Assembly: GCF_036347055.1 (NCBI RefSeq)
Contig: NZ_CP108882.1
Coordinates: 3,794,501 to 3,858,500 of the forward strand
Source of the DNA: Streptomyces sp. NBC_00820
Lineage (GTDB): Bacteria > Actinomycetota > Actinomycetes > Streptomycetales > Streptomycetaceae
DNA: 64,000 nt
Reading direction: 5' to 3'
The notes beneath the pieces are model-generated. The model was not told where the DNA came from. It saw only the letters and a program-made list of their open reading frames with translations, and did not search any database. Shown one piece after another: positions 9,009 to 16,509 of the stretch. Made by a program: the position numbers and the translations under genes. Position 1 is the first letter of the stretch; each line of letters starts with the position of its first letter.

Positions 9009-9610
9009 CCGTCGAGCCACGCCGGGAACGCGGACAGGTCGTCGAGCACGACGTCCGCCCCGGCGGCCCGCAACTCCTCGCCGTCGCACGGTCCGGTCGC
9101 CACGGCGACCGACAGCGCGCCCGCGGTGCGGGCCCCGCGCACATCGCCGACGTGGTCGCCGACATACACGTCGGCGTCGTACTCGCGCAGCGCCGCCGCC
9201 TTCTGCTCGGCCCACAGGTCGCCCACGACCACGTCCGGCTCGATGCCGAGGTGGGACAGGTGCAGCTTGGCGTTCGGCTCGTACTTCGCCGTGACCACCA
9301 TCGTCCGGCCGCCGGCCGCGCGCACCGCGGCGATCGCCTCCGGCGCGCCCTGCATGGCGAGGGTCGCGGCTATGGCGTACGAGGGGTACATCGCCCGGTA
9401 CAGGTCCGCCATCGCGGGGACCTCCTCGGGCGGGAACCAGTTGGCCAGCTCCTCCGTCAGCGGCGGGCCCAGCCGTGTCACCGCCAGGTCGGCGTCGATG
9501 TGCGTCCCCGTTCGCTCCGACAGCGCGAGGTAGCAGGCGCGGATCCCTGGCCGGGAGTCGATGAGGGTCATGTCCAGGTCGAAGCCGACGGTGAGAGTCA
9601 TGGTGCTCAT
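8984..9610 (-). CDS. HAD-superfamily phosphatase
   Basis: 208 residues. Motif I 'GFDLDMTLIDS' supplies the catalytic Asp pair, motif II is the Thr of 'MVVTAKYE', motif III includes Lys of 'KLHLSHLG', and motif IV is 'VYVGDHVGDV'. A helical cap follows motif I. It resembles phosphoglycolate-phosphatase-type HAD enzymes, but the substrate cannot be read from sequence. The start lies beside the G-rich repeat array; the 3' end overlaps the convergent membrane-protein gene. Confidence 0.88.
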   Translation of the reverse strand: MSTMTLTVGFDLDMTLIDSRPGIRACYLALSERTGTHIDADLAVTRLGPPLTEELANWFPPEEVPAMADLYRAMYPSYAIAATLAMQGAPEAIAAVRAAGGRTMVVTAKYEPNAKLHLSHLGIEPDVVVGDLWAEQKAAALREYDADVYVGDHVGDVRGARTAGALSVAVATGPCDGEELRAAGADVVLDDLSAFPAWLDGYRMAARA

Positions 9611-9689
9611 TGTGCGGGGTGCCTGCGGCGCTTTGGGGGTGTGGGGTTGGGGGGAGGGGGCTGGGGGGCGTGGGGGGTGGTGGGTGCGG

Positions 9690-10110
9690 TGGGGTTTTGG
9701 GTGCGGGTGGGTGGGGGCTGGGCGCGCAGTTCCTCGCGCCCCTGAGGGGGGTGCGGGGGGCGTTCTTCGGGGGTGCGGGGGGTTGGGGTTCGGCGGGGGC
9801 CGTGGGGTTTTGGGTGCGGGTGGGTGGGGGGCTGGGCGCGCAGTTCCTCGCGCCCCTGAGGGGGGTGCGGGGGGCGTTCTTCGGGGGTGCGGGGGGTTTG
9901 GGCTCGGCGGGGGCCGTGGGGTTTTGGGTGCGGGTGGGTGGGGGGCTGGGCGCGCAGTTCCTCGCGCCCCTGAGGGGGTTGCGGGGGGCGTTCTTCGGGG
10001 GTGCGGGGAGTTTGGGCTCGGCGGGGGCCGTGGGGTTTTGGGTGCGGGTGGGTGGGGGCTGGGCGCGCAGTTCCTCGCGCCCCTGAGGGGGGTGCGGGGA
10101 GTTGGGGCTC
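9690..10110. repeat. G-rich tandem array, four units of about 114 bp, each with a hairpin
   Basis: Four near-identical units carry the perfect dyad GGGCGCG-N8-CGCGCCC at 9720-9742, 9834-9856, 9948-9970 and 10061-10083, a period of 114, 114 and 113 bp. Between the dyads the top strand is runs of G with occasional T. The hairpin core resembles a motif scattered widely between Streptomyces genes. The array lies between two leftward genes, after the stop at 10149 and before the HAD start, so a terminator role is plausible. Because 114 is a multiple of three, long open frames cross it on both strands; these are low-complexity and not genes. Confidence 0.9.
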
Positions 10111-10148
10111 GGCTAGGGGTGGGTTGTCCGGGTGTTCGTCGGGGGTGG

Positions 10149-11210
10149 TCAGCGGGGTTTTTGGGAGCGCCAGAGGAGGAAGAGGGCTGAGGCCACGGCT
10201 GCGCCTCTTACTGTCCAGGGCCAGGTCTGGGCGAGGGCTTCGTTCATGTGGTCCTGGGGGATGGGGGCGCCCCAGCGGCCGTTGGTCCGGCCCCAGAGCC
10301 AGACGACGGCGGACCCGAGCGCCAGTCCCGGCAGGACCAGGACGGCCCACTTGGTCTCCGCGGGGCTCAGGCGCCGGGAGCCGTAGGCGATCAGATAGCC
10401 GAGGAGCAGGGCGAACCAGTTGCCGAGCACGGCGCCCACGACCAGCGCGGCCGCGGCCAGCAGGAGGAGGGGGTTGGTCCAGCCCGCCGCGGGGCGTGGG
10501 AGGAGGCGGCGGGGGAGGCGGGAAGCCTTCTGCTCTCCCGGCGCGGGCTCCCGTTCCTTCGGGGACTCCCCCTCCGCGAGCTCGTCCTTCGCGGACTCCT
10601 TCTTGCCGGACTCCTTCTCGCCAGGCTCCTTCTTGTCGTCCGATTCGGGACGCTTGAGCATGTCGGGGATCTCTACGCCGCCGACGAAACCCGGCACGGA
10701 GTCGGTGGCCGCCGGCCCGAACGGGCTGCCCTCCACCCGCCACCAGTCGGGCTCCGACAGGCTGTTCCCGAGTTCGTGCGCCGCGGCGAGGTGGGGCGGG
10801 GAAGGCGGCGCGTCGGCGGGGACCGCCGGCTCGGCGGAGCGCGGCCGCGGTACGGCTCTGCGCAGGCCCTTGCGGCGCTCCCCGGCCCGCGGTGCCTCCG
10901 GCTCCCGTTCACCGAAGGCGGGCTGGAGGGGCACGGCGGGGGACGACGGCTGCCCGGGCCGCGCACCGCCGATGGTTCCGGTGGCACCGCCCGCGGCGTC
11001 GACCACCGCGTCCGGGGTGCCGAGACTGTCGAGGATGCGGCGGACGGCGGCGGGACTGTCCACCGTCACCTTGGCCCGGTGCCGGTCGATCTCGTTGCGC
11101 AGCTCCGACACGAGCCGCATCCGCGCGGCCGACGGCAACTGCCGCTGGTGCGCGATGTCTCCGACGCGGCTCAGATATTCGTAGACGACCTGGTCGCTTT
11201 CGATCCCCAA
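10149..11210 (-). CDS. Membrane protein with long cytoplasmic N-terminal region
   Basis: 353 residues from TTG 11210, chosen because GGAGGGG lies 8 nt upstream. Residues 1-75 are a helical domain ('VVYEYLSRVGDIAHQRQLP') resembling domains in actinobacterial sensor/transport-associated membrane proteins. A charged, disordered stretch rich in Glu/Lys/Ser follows (about 195-240), then three to four hydrophobic helices ending at 'LFLLWRSQKPR'. No function is known. It diverges from the helicase-associated gene at 11367. Confidence 0.82.
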   Translation of the reverse strand: MGIESDQVVYEYLSRVGDIAHQRQLPSAARMRLVSELRNEIDRHRAKVTVDSPAAVRRILDSLGTPDAVVDAAGGATGTIGGARPGQPSSPAVPLQPAFGEREPEAPRAGERRKGLRRAVPRPRSAEPAVPADAPPSPPHLAAAHELGNSLSEPDWWRVEGSPFGPAATDSVPGFVGGVEIPDMLKRPESDDKKEPGEKESGKKESAKDELAEGESPKEREPAPGEQKASRLPRRLLPRPAAGWTNPLLLLAAAALVVGAVLGNWFALLLGYLIAYGSRRLSPAETKWAVLVLPGLALGSAVVWLWGRTNGRWGAPIPQDHMNEALAQTWPWTVRGAAVASALFLLWRSQKPR

Positions 11211-11366
11211 CGGAAATACCCCTCCGGGGCGACGGCGGCACTGCCCCGTGAGGAAGGTAGCGCAGACCCGGGTCGAACGGGCCGTCCCGCGTGGGGCGAG
11301 GCCTTTCGGGCCGAAGGGGCTTCCAGGACGCAGCTCTTGCCGACCGCACCCGCTAACGTGAGTCAG

Positions 11367-13991
11367 ATGAGCACCGAGGAGAAGCCGGCGGCACCCCGGT
11401 CCCTGGCGGAGGCACTCCGCGCCCGGGACGACGCCTCGCTGGCCGCGCTCCTGCGCAGCCGACCCGACCTCATCACCCCCGTCCCCACCGACCTGACCCA
11501 GCTCGCCACCCGCGCCGGGACCCGTGCGTCGGTCCTGCGCGCGCTGGAGCGCCTGGACCGGTTCGCGCTGCAGACGGCGGAGGCGCTGGCCGTGGCCCCG
11601 GACCCGGCGTCGTACGACACCGTGCTCGGTCTGATCGCCGGGGACGCCGAGGACGCGACCGTGACCGCCGCGCTGCCCCGGGCCGTCGCCACCCTGCGCG
11701 AGCAGGCCCTGGTGTGGGGCGAGGACGACCGGCTGCGACTCGTGCGCACCGCGCGGGAACTCCTCGCTCCTTCCCCCCAGCACCCGTCCCCGACCGGTCT
11801 CGGACCGAGCGTGCGGGAGGCCACCGCGGGCATGTCACCGGGGCGGATACAGGAGATCGTCGGGACCGCCGGACTGCCCTCGACGCACGACTCGGTGTCG
11901 GCGGTGACCACGCTGACCGACCTGTTCACCGACCGCAAGGCGATGGCGGCGCTGCTCGAAGAGGCCCCGAAGGCATCCCTGGAGGTGCTGTCGAGGCTGG
12001 TGTGGGGCCCGCCGTACGGGCAGGTCACGGCGGAACCGGCGGCCCACCTGCGCTGGCTGCTCGACCGCGGCCTGCTGCTGCCGACCACGCCCGGCACGGT
12101 CGTGCTGCCCCGCGAGGTCGCCCTGCACCTGCGCGCGGGCCGCGCGCACCGCGCGCCCGAACCGCTGCCGCCCACCGTCGAACCGGCCGCCACCCACAAT
12201 CCGCAGGTGGTGGACGCGACGGCCGCCGGGCAGGCGTACACCGCGCTGGCCACCGTCGAGGAGCTGCTCAAGGACTGGTACGAGGGCGGCCCCGCCGTAC
12301 TGCGGGCCGGCGGGCTCAGCGTGCGCGACCTGAAACGGACCGCCGTCGCCCTCGACGTGTCCGAGCCGGTCGCCGCCTTCTGGGTCGAGCTGGCCTACGC
12401 GGCCGGCCTGCTCGCCGCCGACGGCGAGGCCGACGAGCGGTACGCGGCCACCCCCGCCTACGACGCGTGGCTGGAACGCCCCCCGGCCGATCGCTGGACC
12501 GGGCTCGCCGAGGCCTGGCTGGTGGCCACCCGGACCCCGGGCCTGGTCGGCGGCCGGGACGCGAAGGAGCGTGCGCTCTCCGCGCTGGGCCAGGGACTCG
12601 ACCGGTCGGCCGCACCCGAGGTACGGCACCGGGTGCTCACCCTGCTGGCCGGGCTCCCGGCGGGCGCCGCGCCCGCCACCGAGTCGGTGCTGGCCCGGCT
12701 GCGCTGGGAACGCCCGCTGCGCGGACCCCAGCAGGACGGCGAGGACCTGCGCTCCCGGCTCGCCCGCTGGACCTTGTCGGAGGCGGAGCTGCTGGGCGTC
12801 ACCGGACGGGGCGCGCTGTCCGCGCACGGCCGCGCGCTGCTGGGCACGCCTCCGGCCGAACCGGGCGCTCCGGTCTCACCGGCCGAACCCGCCGCGCCCG
12901 CCGTCACCGGTCACCCCTCGGCCCCCTCCGGCCCCGGCGACAAGCTCCCCTTCCACCACCACCACCACCGCCCCGCCGCCCCCGCGGAGCCCCTCTCCCC
13001 CGCCGGGCTGCCCGGCTCCCCCACGCACCCGGCCGCGCCGGAGCAGGTGGCCGCCCGCATCGCCGCCGCGGCCCGGCTCCTCGCCCCGCTGCTGCCCGAG
13101 CCGCTGGACCACGTGCTGCTCCAGGCCGACCTGACCGCGGTGGCGCCCGGACCGCTGGAACGCCCGCTCGCCGACGTGCTCGGAGTGCTCGCGGACGTCG
13201 AGTCCAAGGGCGGCGCGACCGTGTACCGCTTCACCCCGGCCTCCGTCCGCCGCGCCCTGGACGCCGGCCGGACCGCCGCCGACCTGCACGCCTTCCTCAC
13301 CGCGCACTCCCGCACCCCGGTCCCGCAGCCGCTGGCCTATCTGATCGACGACGTGGCCCGTAAGCACGGCCACCTGCGGGTGGGCGCGGCCTCGGCGTAC
13401 GTGCGCTGCGACGACGACTCCCTGCTGAACGAGATCCTCGCCGACAAGCGGGCCGGCTCCCTGCGCCTGCGCCGCCTGGCCCCGACGGTCCTGGCCGCCC
13501 AGTGCGACCCGGCCGGCCTGCTGGAGGGCCTGCGCGCGATGGGGTACGCGCCGGCCGCGGAGTCCGCCGAAGGCGACGTCCTGATCACCCGCGCCGACGC
13601 CCACCGCACCCCGCCGCGCACCGCGCCCGAGCCGGTGCCGGACGGTCCGCCGCCGCCCGACGCCACGCTGCTCGCGGCGGCGGTCCGCGCGATCCGGGCC
13701 GGTGACCTGGCCGCCACCACCCCGCGCAAGAGCACCGGCGCCCCGCTGGCCGGCGGCGAACTGCCCCGCACCAGCTCCGCCGACACCCTGGCCACCATGC
13801 AGGCGGCCGTCCTGACCGGCGACTCCGTGTGGATCGGCTACGTCAACGCCGAGGGCGCCGCCAGCCAGCGCGTCGTCGCCCCGACCCGCGTCGAGGGCGG
13901 CTTCGTCACGGCGTACGACCACACGGCCGAAGAGGTGCGGACCTACCCGCTGCACCGGATCACGGGCGTCGCCGAACTGGCGGACGAGTAG
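11367..13991 (+). CDS. Helicase-associated protein (XPB/Ssl2-like C-terminal domain), no ATPase motifs
   Basis: 874 residues. The C-terminal part (about 560-870) matches the XPB/Ssl2-like 'helicase C-terminal domain' family and ends in a WYL-like strand ('VWIGYVNAEGAASQRVVAPT'). I find no Walker A, no DExx box and no helicase motif VI, so it should not be a motor by itself. The N-terminal half is helical, probably winged-helix repeats. A natural run of five histidines lies near residue 530 in a Pro/Ala linker. TAACGT (11354-11359) stands 7 nt before ATG, suggesting a leaderless mRNA. The XPB-type helicase follows 247 nt downstream, so a partner role is likely (inference). Confidence 0.85.
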   Translation: MSTEEKPAAPRSLAEALRARDDASLAALLRSRPDLITPVPTDLTQLATRAGTRASVLRALERLDRFALQTAEALAVAPDPASYDTVLGLIAGDAEDATVTAALPRAVATLREQALVWGEDDRLRLVRTARELLAPSPQHPSPTGLGPSVREATAGMSPGRIQEIVGTAGLPSTHDSVSAVTTLTDLFTDRKAMAALLEEAPKASLEVLSRLVWGPPYGQVTAEPAAHLRWLLDRGLLLPTTPGTVVLPREVALHLRAGRAHRAPEPLPPTVEPAATHNPQVVDATAAGQAYTALATVEELLKDWYEGGPAVLRAGGLSVRDLKRTAVALDVSEPVAAFWVELAYAAGLLAADGEADERYAATPAYDAWLERPPADRWTGLAEAWLVATRTPGLVGGRDAKERALSALGQGLDRSAAPEVRHRVLTLLAGLPAGAAPATESVLARLRWERPLRGPQQDGEDLRSRLARWTLSEAELLGVTGRGALSAHGRALLGTPPAEPGAPVSPAEPAAPAVTGHPSAPSGPGDKLPFHHHHHRPAAPAEPLSPAGLPGSPTHPAAPEQVAARIAAAARLLAPLLPEPLDHVLLQADLTAVAPGPLERPLADVLGVLADVESKGGATVYRFTPASVRRALDAGRTAADLHAFLTAHSRTPVPQPLAYLIDDVARKHGHLRVGAASAYVRCDDDSLLNEILADKRAGSLRLRRLAPTVLAAQCDPAGLLEGLRAMGYAPAAESAEGDVLITRADAHRTPPRTAPEPVPDGPPPPDATLLAAAVRAIRAGDLAATTPRKSTGAPLAGGELPRTSSADTLATMQAAVLTGDSVWIGYVNAEGAASQRVVAPTRVEGGFVTAYDHTAEEVRTYPLHRITGVAELADE

Positions 13992-14238
13992 GACGGGCCC
14001 GGCCAGGGGCCCAGCCAGGCCCGCAGCCCGGTCCCGAAGTCGGGTCCCGAAGTCCGGTCCCGGCGTCCGGTCAGGTGCCCGGTCAGTGGCGGGCCCGGCC
14101 AGGCCCGAGGCCGCTCCACGGACACGCATGACCATGCATGACCCCTGTCGGCGGGACATGGTCGGCTGCCGCGTCCCTCCACGATCATCCGCCGGTAGGG
14201 CACACTGGAGGTTTGGCCGTGCGGAAGGGAAGAGCCAG
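13992..14238. other. Intergenic region with GC-rich direct repeats
   Basis: The first half holds degenerate repeats of GGTCCCGAAGTCC and GCCCGGCCAGG type. The second half carries a CACACT hexamer (14201-14206) that could be the -10 of the XPB helicase gene. No coding frame is seen. Confidence 0.45.
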
Positions 14239-15882
14239 GTGAACGGACCGCTGATCGTCCAGTCGGACAAAACCCTGCTGCTGGAGGTCGACCACGAGCA
14301 GGCCGACGACTGCCGCCGGGTCATCGCCCCCTTCGCCGAGCTGGAGCGGGCGCCCGAGCACATCCACACCTACCGGGTCACCCCGCTCGGCCTGTGGAAC
14401 GCGCGGGCGGCCGGGCACGACGCCGAGCAGGTCGTCGACGCGCTGGTGCAGTACAGCCGGTACCCGGTGCCGCACGCGCTGCTGGTGGACATCGCCGACA
14501 CCATGGACCGCTACGGCCGCCTGACCCTCTCCAAGCATCCCGCGCACGGACTCGTGCTCACCACCACCGACCGGCCGGTGCTGGAGGAGGTGCTGAAGTC
14601 CAAGCGGATCGCCCCGCTCGTCGGCGCCCGCATCGACCCCGACAGCGTCATCGTGCACCCCTCCGAGCGCGGTCAGATCAAACAGACCCTGCTGAAGCTG
14701 GGCTGGCCGGCGGAGGACCTCGCCGGGTACGTGGACGGCGAGGCGCACCCCATCGAGCTGCTGGAGGACGGGTGGGCCCTGCGCCCGTACCAGAAGCAGG
14801 CGGTGGAGAACTTCTGGCACGGCGGCAGCGGCGTGGTCGTCCTGCCCTGCGGCGCGGGCAAGACGCTGGTCGGCGCCGGGGCGATGGCGGAGGCCAAGTC
14901 GACCACCCTGATCCTCGTCACCAACACCGTCTCCGCGCGGCAGTGGAAGCACGAGCTGGTGAAGCGGACCTCTCTCACCGAGGACGAGATCGGCGAGTAC
15001 AGCGGCACGAAGAAGGAGATCCGCCCGGTCACCATCGCCACCTACCAGGTGCTGACGACCAGGCGTAAGGGCGTCTACCCGCACCTGGAGCTCTTCGACT
15101 CACGTGACTGGGGTCTGATCCTCTACGACGAGGTGCACCTCCTTCCCGCTCCTGTCTTCAAGTTCACCGCCGACCTCCAGGCGCGCCGCCGCCTCGGCCT
15201 GACCGCGACCCTCGTGCGCGAGGACGGCCGCGAGTCGGACGTGTTCTCCCTCATCGGGCCCAAGCGGTTCGACGCGCCCTGGAAGGAGATCGAGGCGCAG
15301 GGCTACATCGCGCCCGCCGACTGCGTCGAGGTCCGCGTCAACCTCACCGAGTCCGAGCGGCTCGCCTACGCCACCGCCGAGACCGAGGAGAAGTACCGCT
15401 TCTGTGCCACCACCGCCACCAAGCGGAAGGTCACCGAGGCGATCGTCCGGCGGTTCGCCGGGCAGCAGATCCTGGTCATCGGCCAGTACATCGACCAGCT
15501 CGACGAACTGGGCGAGCACCTGAACGCCCCCGTGATCAAGGGCGAGACGTCCAACGCCCAGCGCGAGAAGCTCTTCGACGCCTTCCGCGAGGGCGAGATC
15601 AGCGTGCTGGTCGTCTCCAAGGTCGCCAACTTCTCCATCGACCTGCCCGAGGCCACGGTCGCCATCCAGGTGTCCGGCACCTTCGGCTCCCGCCAGGAGG
15701 AGGCCCAGCGTCTCGGCCGCGTGCTGCGCCCCAAGGCCGACGGCCACCAGGCCCACTTCTACTCGGTCGTCGCCCGCGACACCGTCGACCAGGACTTCGC
15801 CGCGCACCGCCAGCGCTTCCTGGCCGAGCAGGGGTACGCCTACCGGATCGTCGACGCGGACGAGATCCTCGCCGAGGGCTGA
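14239..15882 (+). CDS. XPB/ERCC3-type DNA helicase
   Basis: 547 residues. The N-terminal damage-recognition-like domain (1-170) is followed by helicase domain 1 with Walker A 'PCGAGKT' (203-209), DEVH box (297-300) and the RED motif in 'VREDG' (327-329) typical of XPB. Domain 2 has 'SVLVVSKVANFSIDLPEA' and 'RQEEAQRLGRVLRPK' (motif VI). XPB helicases unwind DNA 3'-5' in repair; bacterial versions are not essential transcription factors. GTG 14239 follows a purine-rich GGAAGGGAAGAG. The neighbour upstream shares an XPB-like C-terminal fold, which supports a two-protein unit. Confidence 0.95.
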   Translation: MNGPLIVQSDKTLLLEVDHEQADDCRRVIAPFAELERAPEHIHTYRVTPLGLWNARAAGHDAEQVVDALVQYSRYPVPHALLVDIADTMDRYGRLTLSKHPAHGLVLTTTDRPVLEEVLKSKRIAPLVGARIDPDSVIVHPSERGQIKQTLLKLGWPAEDLAGYVDGEAHPIELLEDGWALRPYQKQAVENFWHGGSGVVVLPCGAGKTLVGAGAMAEAKSTTLILVTNTVSARQWKHELVKRTSLTEDEIGEYSGTKKEIRPVTIATYQVLTTRRKGVYPHLELFDSRDWGLILYDEVHLLPAPVFKFTADLQARRRLGLTATLVREDGRESDVFSLIGPKRFDAPWKEIEAQGYIAPADCVEVRVNLTESERLAYATAETEEKYRFCATTATKRKVTEAIVRRFAGQQILVIGQYIDQLDELGEHLNAPVIKGETSNAQREKLFDAFREGEISVLVVSKVANFSIDLPEATVAIQVSGTFGSRQEEAQRLGRVLRPKADGHQAHFYSVVARDTVDQDFAAHRQRFLAEQGYAYRIVDADEILAEG

Positions 15883-15959
15883 GGTCGAGGTCTGGCGGCC
15901 GGCGGACCTGAAGGCTGAAGACTGCGGGCTGCGGGATGCGGGATGCGGGACAGGGCCCG

Positions 15960-16142
15960 CTACCTGCGGCGTATGCCCGCTTCCTCGCCGTACTCGCCGA
16001 GGATCACGACGCTGAAGGCGGCCTCCAGGTACACCTTGATCGCACGCAGGGCGTTGCCGAGGAAGTGGTGGTGGGGGCCGTCCACGGCCGTGGCACCGGA
16101 CGGTGGCCGGACAGGGACCGGAGAGATGAATGCTGCGCTCAT
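15960..16142 (-). CDS. Small conserved-looking protein of unknown function
   Basis: 60 residues. The C-terminal half 'NALRAIKVYLEAAFSVVILG' followed by 'EYGEEAGIRRR' reads as an amphipathic or membrane-contacting helix and looks like a real protein, while codon third positions are GC-rich as in true genes. ATG 16142 is preceded by GGAG at only 2-3 nt, so the start is uncertain. It diverges from the HelD-like gene. No function can be assigned. Confidence 0.55.
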   Translation of the reverse strand: MSAAFISPVPVRPPSGATAVDGPHHHFLGNALRAIKVYLEAAFSVVILGEYGEEAGIRRR

Positions 16143-16277
16143 GTCTCCATGGTGGAACTTCGGGCATAAAACCGGCATCGGTCCCCGGGTGGAACTCCCC
16201 CCTACACCCGGAGCCCGCCGGCCCCTAAGGGGCACGAGCCCGCACCCCCGAGGACGGAACGCCGGGGGCCGGCCCGG

Positions 16278-16358
16278 GAGCAGCACGGGGGCAGCACGGG
16301 GGCAGCACCGGGGCAGCACCGGGGCAGCGTGAGGGCAGCACCGGGGGCAGCCCGGGGG
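16278..16358. repeat. 11-bp tandem repeat tract
   Basis: About seven imperfect copies of an 11-bp unit of the form GGGGCAGCACC/CGG. It ends just upstream of the best promoter in this gap. It may be a slippage tract; no protein is encoded. Confidence 0.75.
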
Positions 16359-16369
16359 CGGAAAATCCA

Positions 16370-16400
16370 TTGGCATCCGGCGCCCCGCACCACCTACAAT
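16370..16400 (+). promoter_or_regulatory. Probable sigma-70-type promoter of the HelD-like gene
   Basis: TTGGCA (16370-16375), 19-nt spacer, TACAAT (16395-16400). Transcription would start near 16407 and give a leader of about 100 nt that contains the hairpin at 16434-16458. Confidence 0.6.
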
Positions 16401-16433
16401 CTCCGCTCTTGCCAGCCTCCCCCACGGAGTGCC

Positions 16434-16458
16434 GCCGTCCGGCCGGAAACCGGACGGC
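16434..16458 (+). promoter_or_regulatory. Leader hairpin before the HelD-like gene
   Basis: GCCGTCCGG, 7-nt loop, CCGGACGGC: a 9-bp perfect stem in the predicted 5' leader, about 50 nt before the TTG start. There is no following T-run, so it is more likely an attenuator or stability element than a simple terminator. Confidence 0.5.
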
Positions 16459-16509
16459 ATTCGTCGTAGCCGCGTACCGCACGTATCAGGCCCACTCGGA
16501 GGCACCCCC

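Noticed and set aside
9690..10110. Possible CRISPR array
   Set aside because: There are no short unique spacers; whole 114-bp units repeat, including the parts between dyads.
9607..10743. Leftward open frame of nearly 380 codons through the G-rich array
   Set aside because: It is Pro/Arg/Thr repeats caused by the 114-bp period being divisible by three. The real gene in this stretch is in another frame with membrane helices.
10248..11366. N-terminal extension of the helicase-associated protein
   Set aside because: The open frame upstream of ATG 11367 is antisense to a membrane-protein gene, and a -10 hexamer lies directly before 11367.
16170..16509. Rifamycin-associated element before the HelD-like gene
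   Set aside because: No copy of the known 19-bp inverted repeat was seen; only a different hairpin is present.
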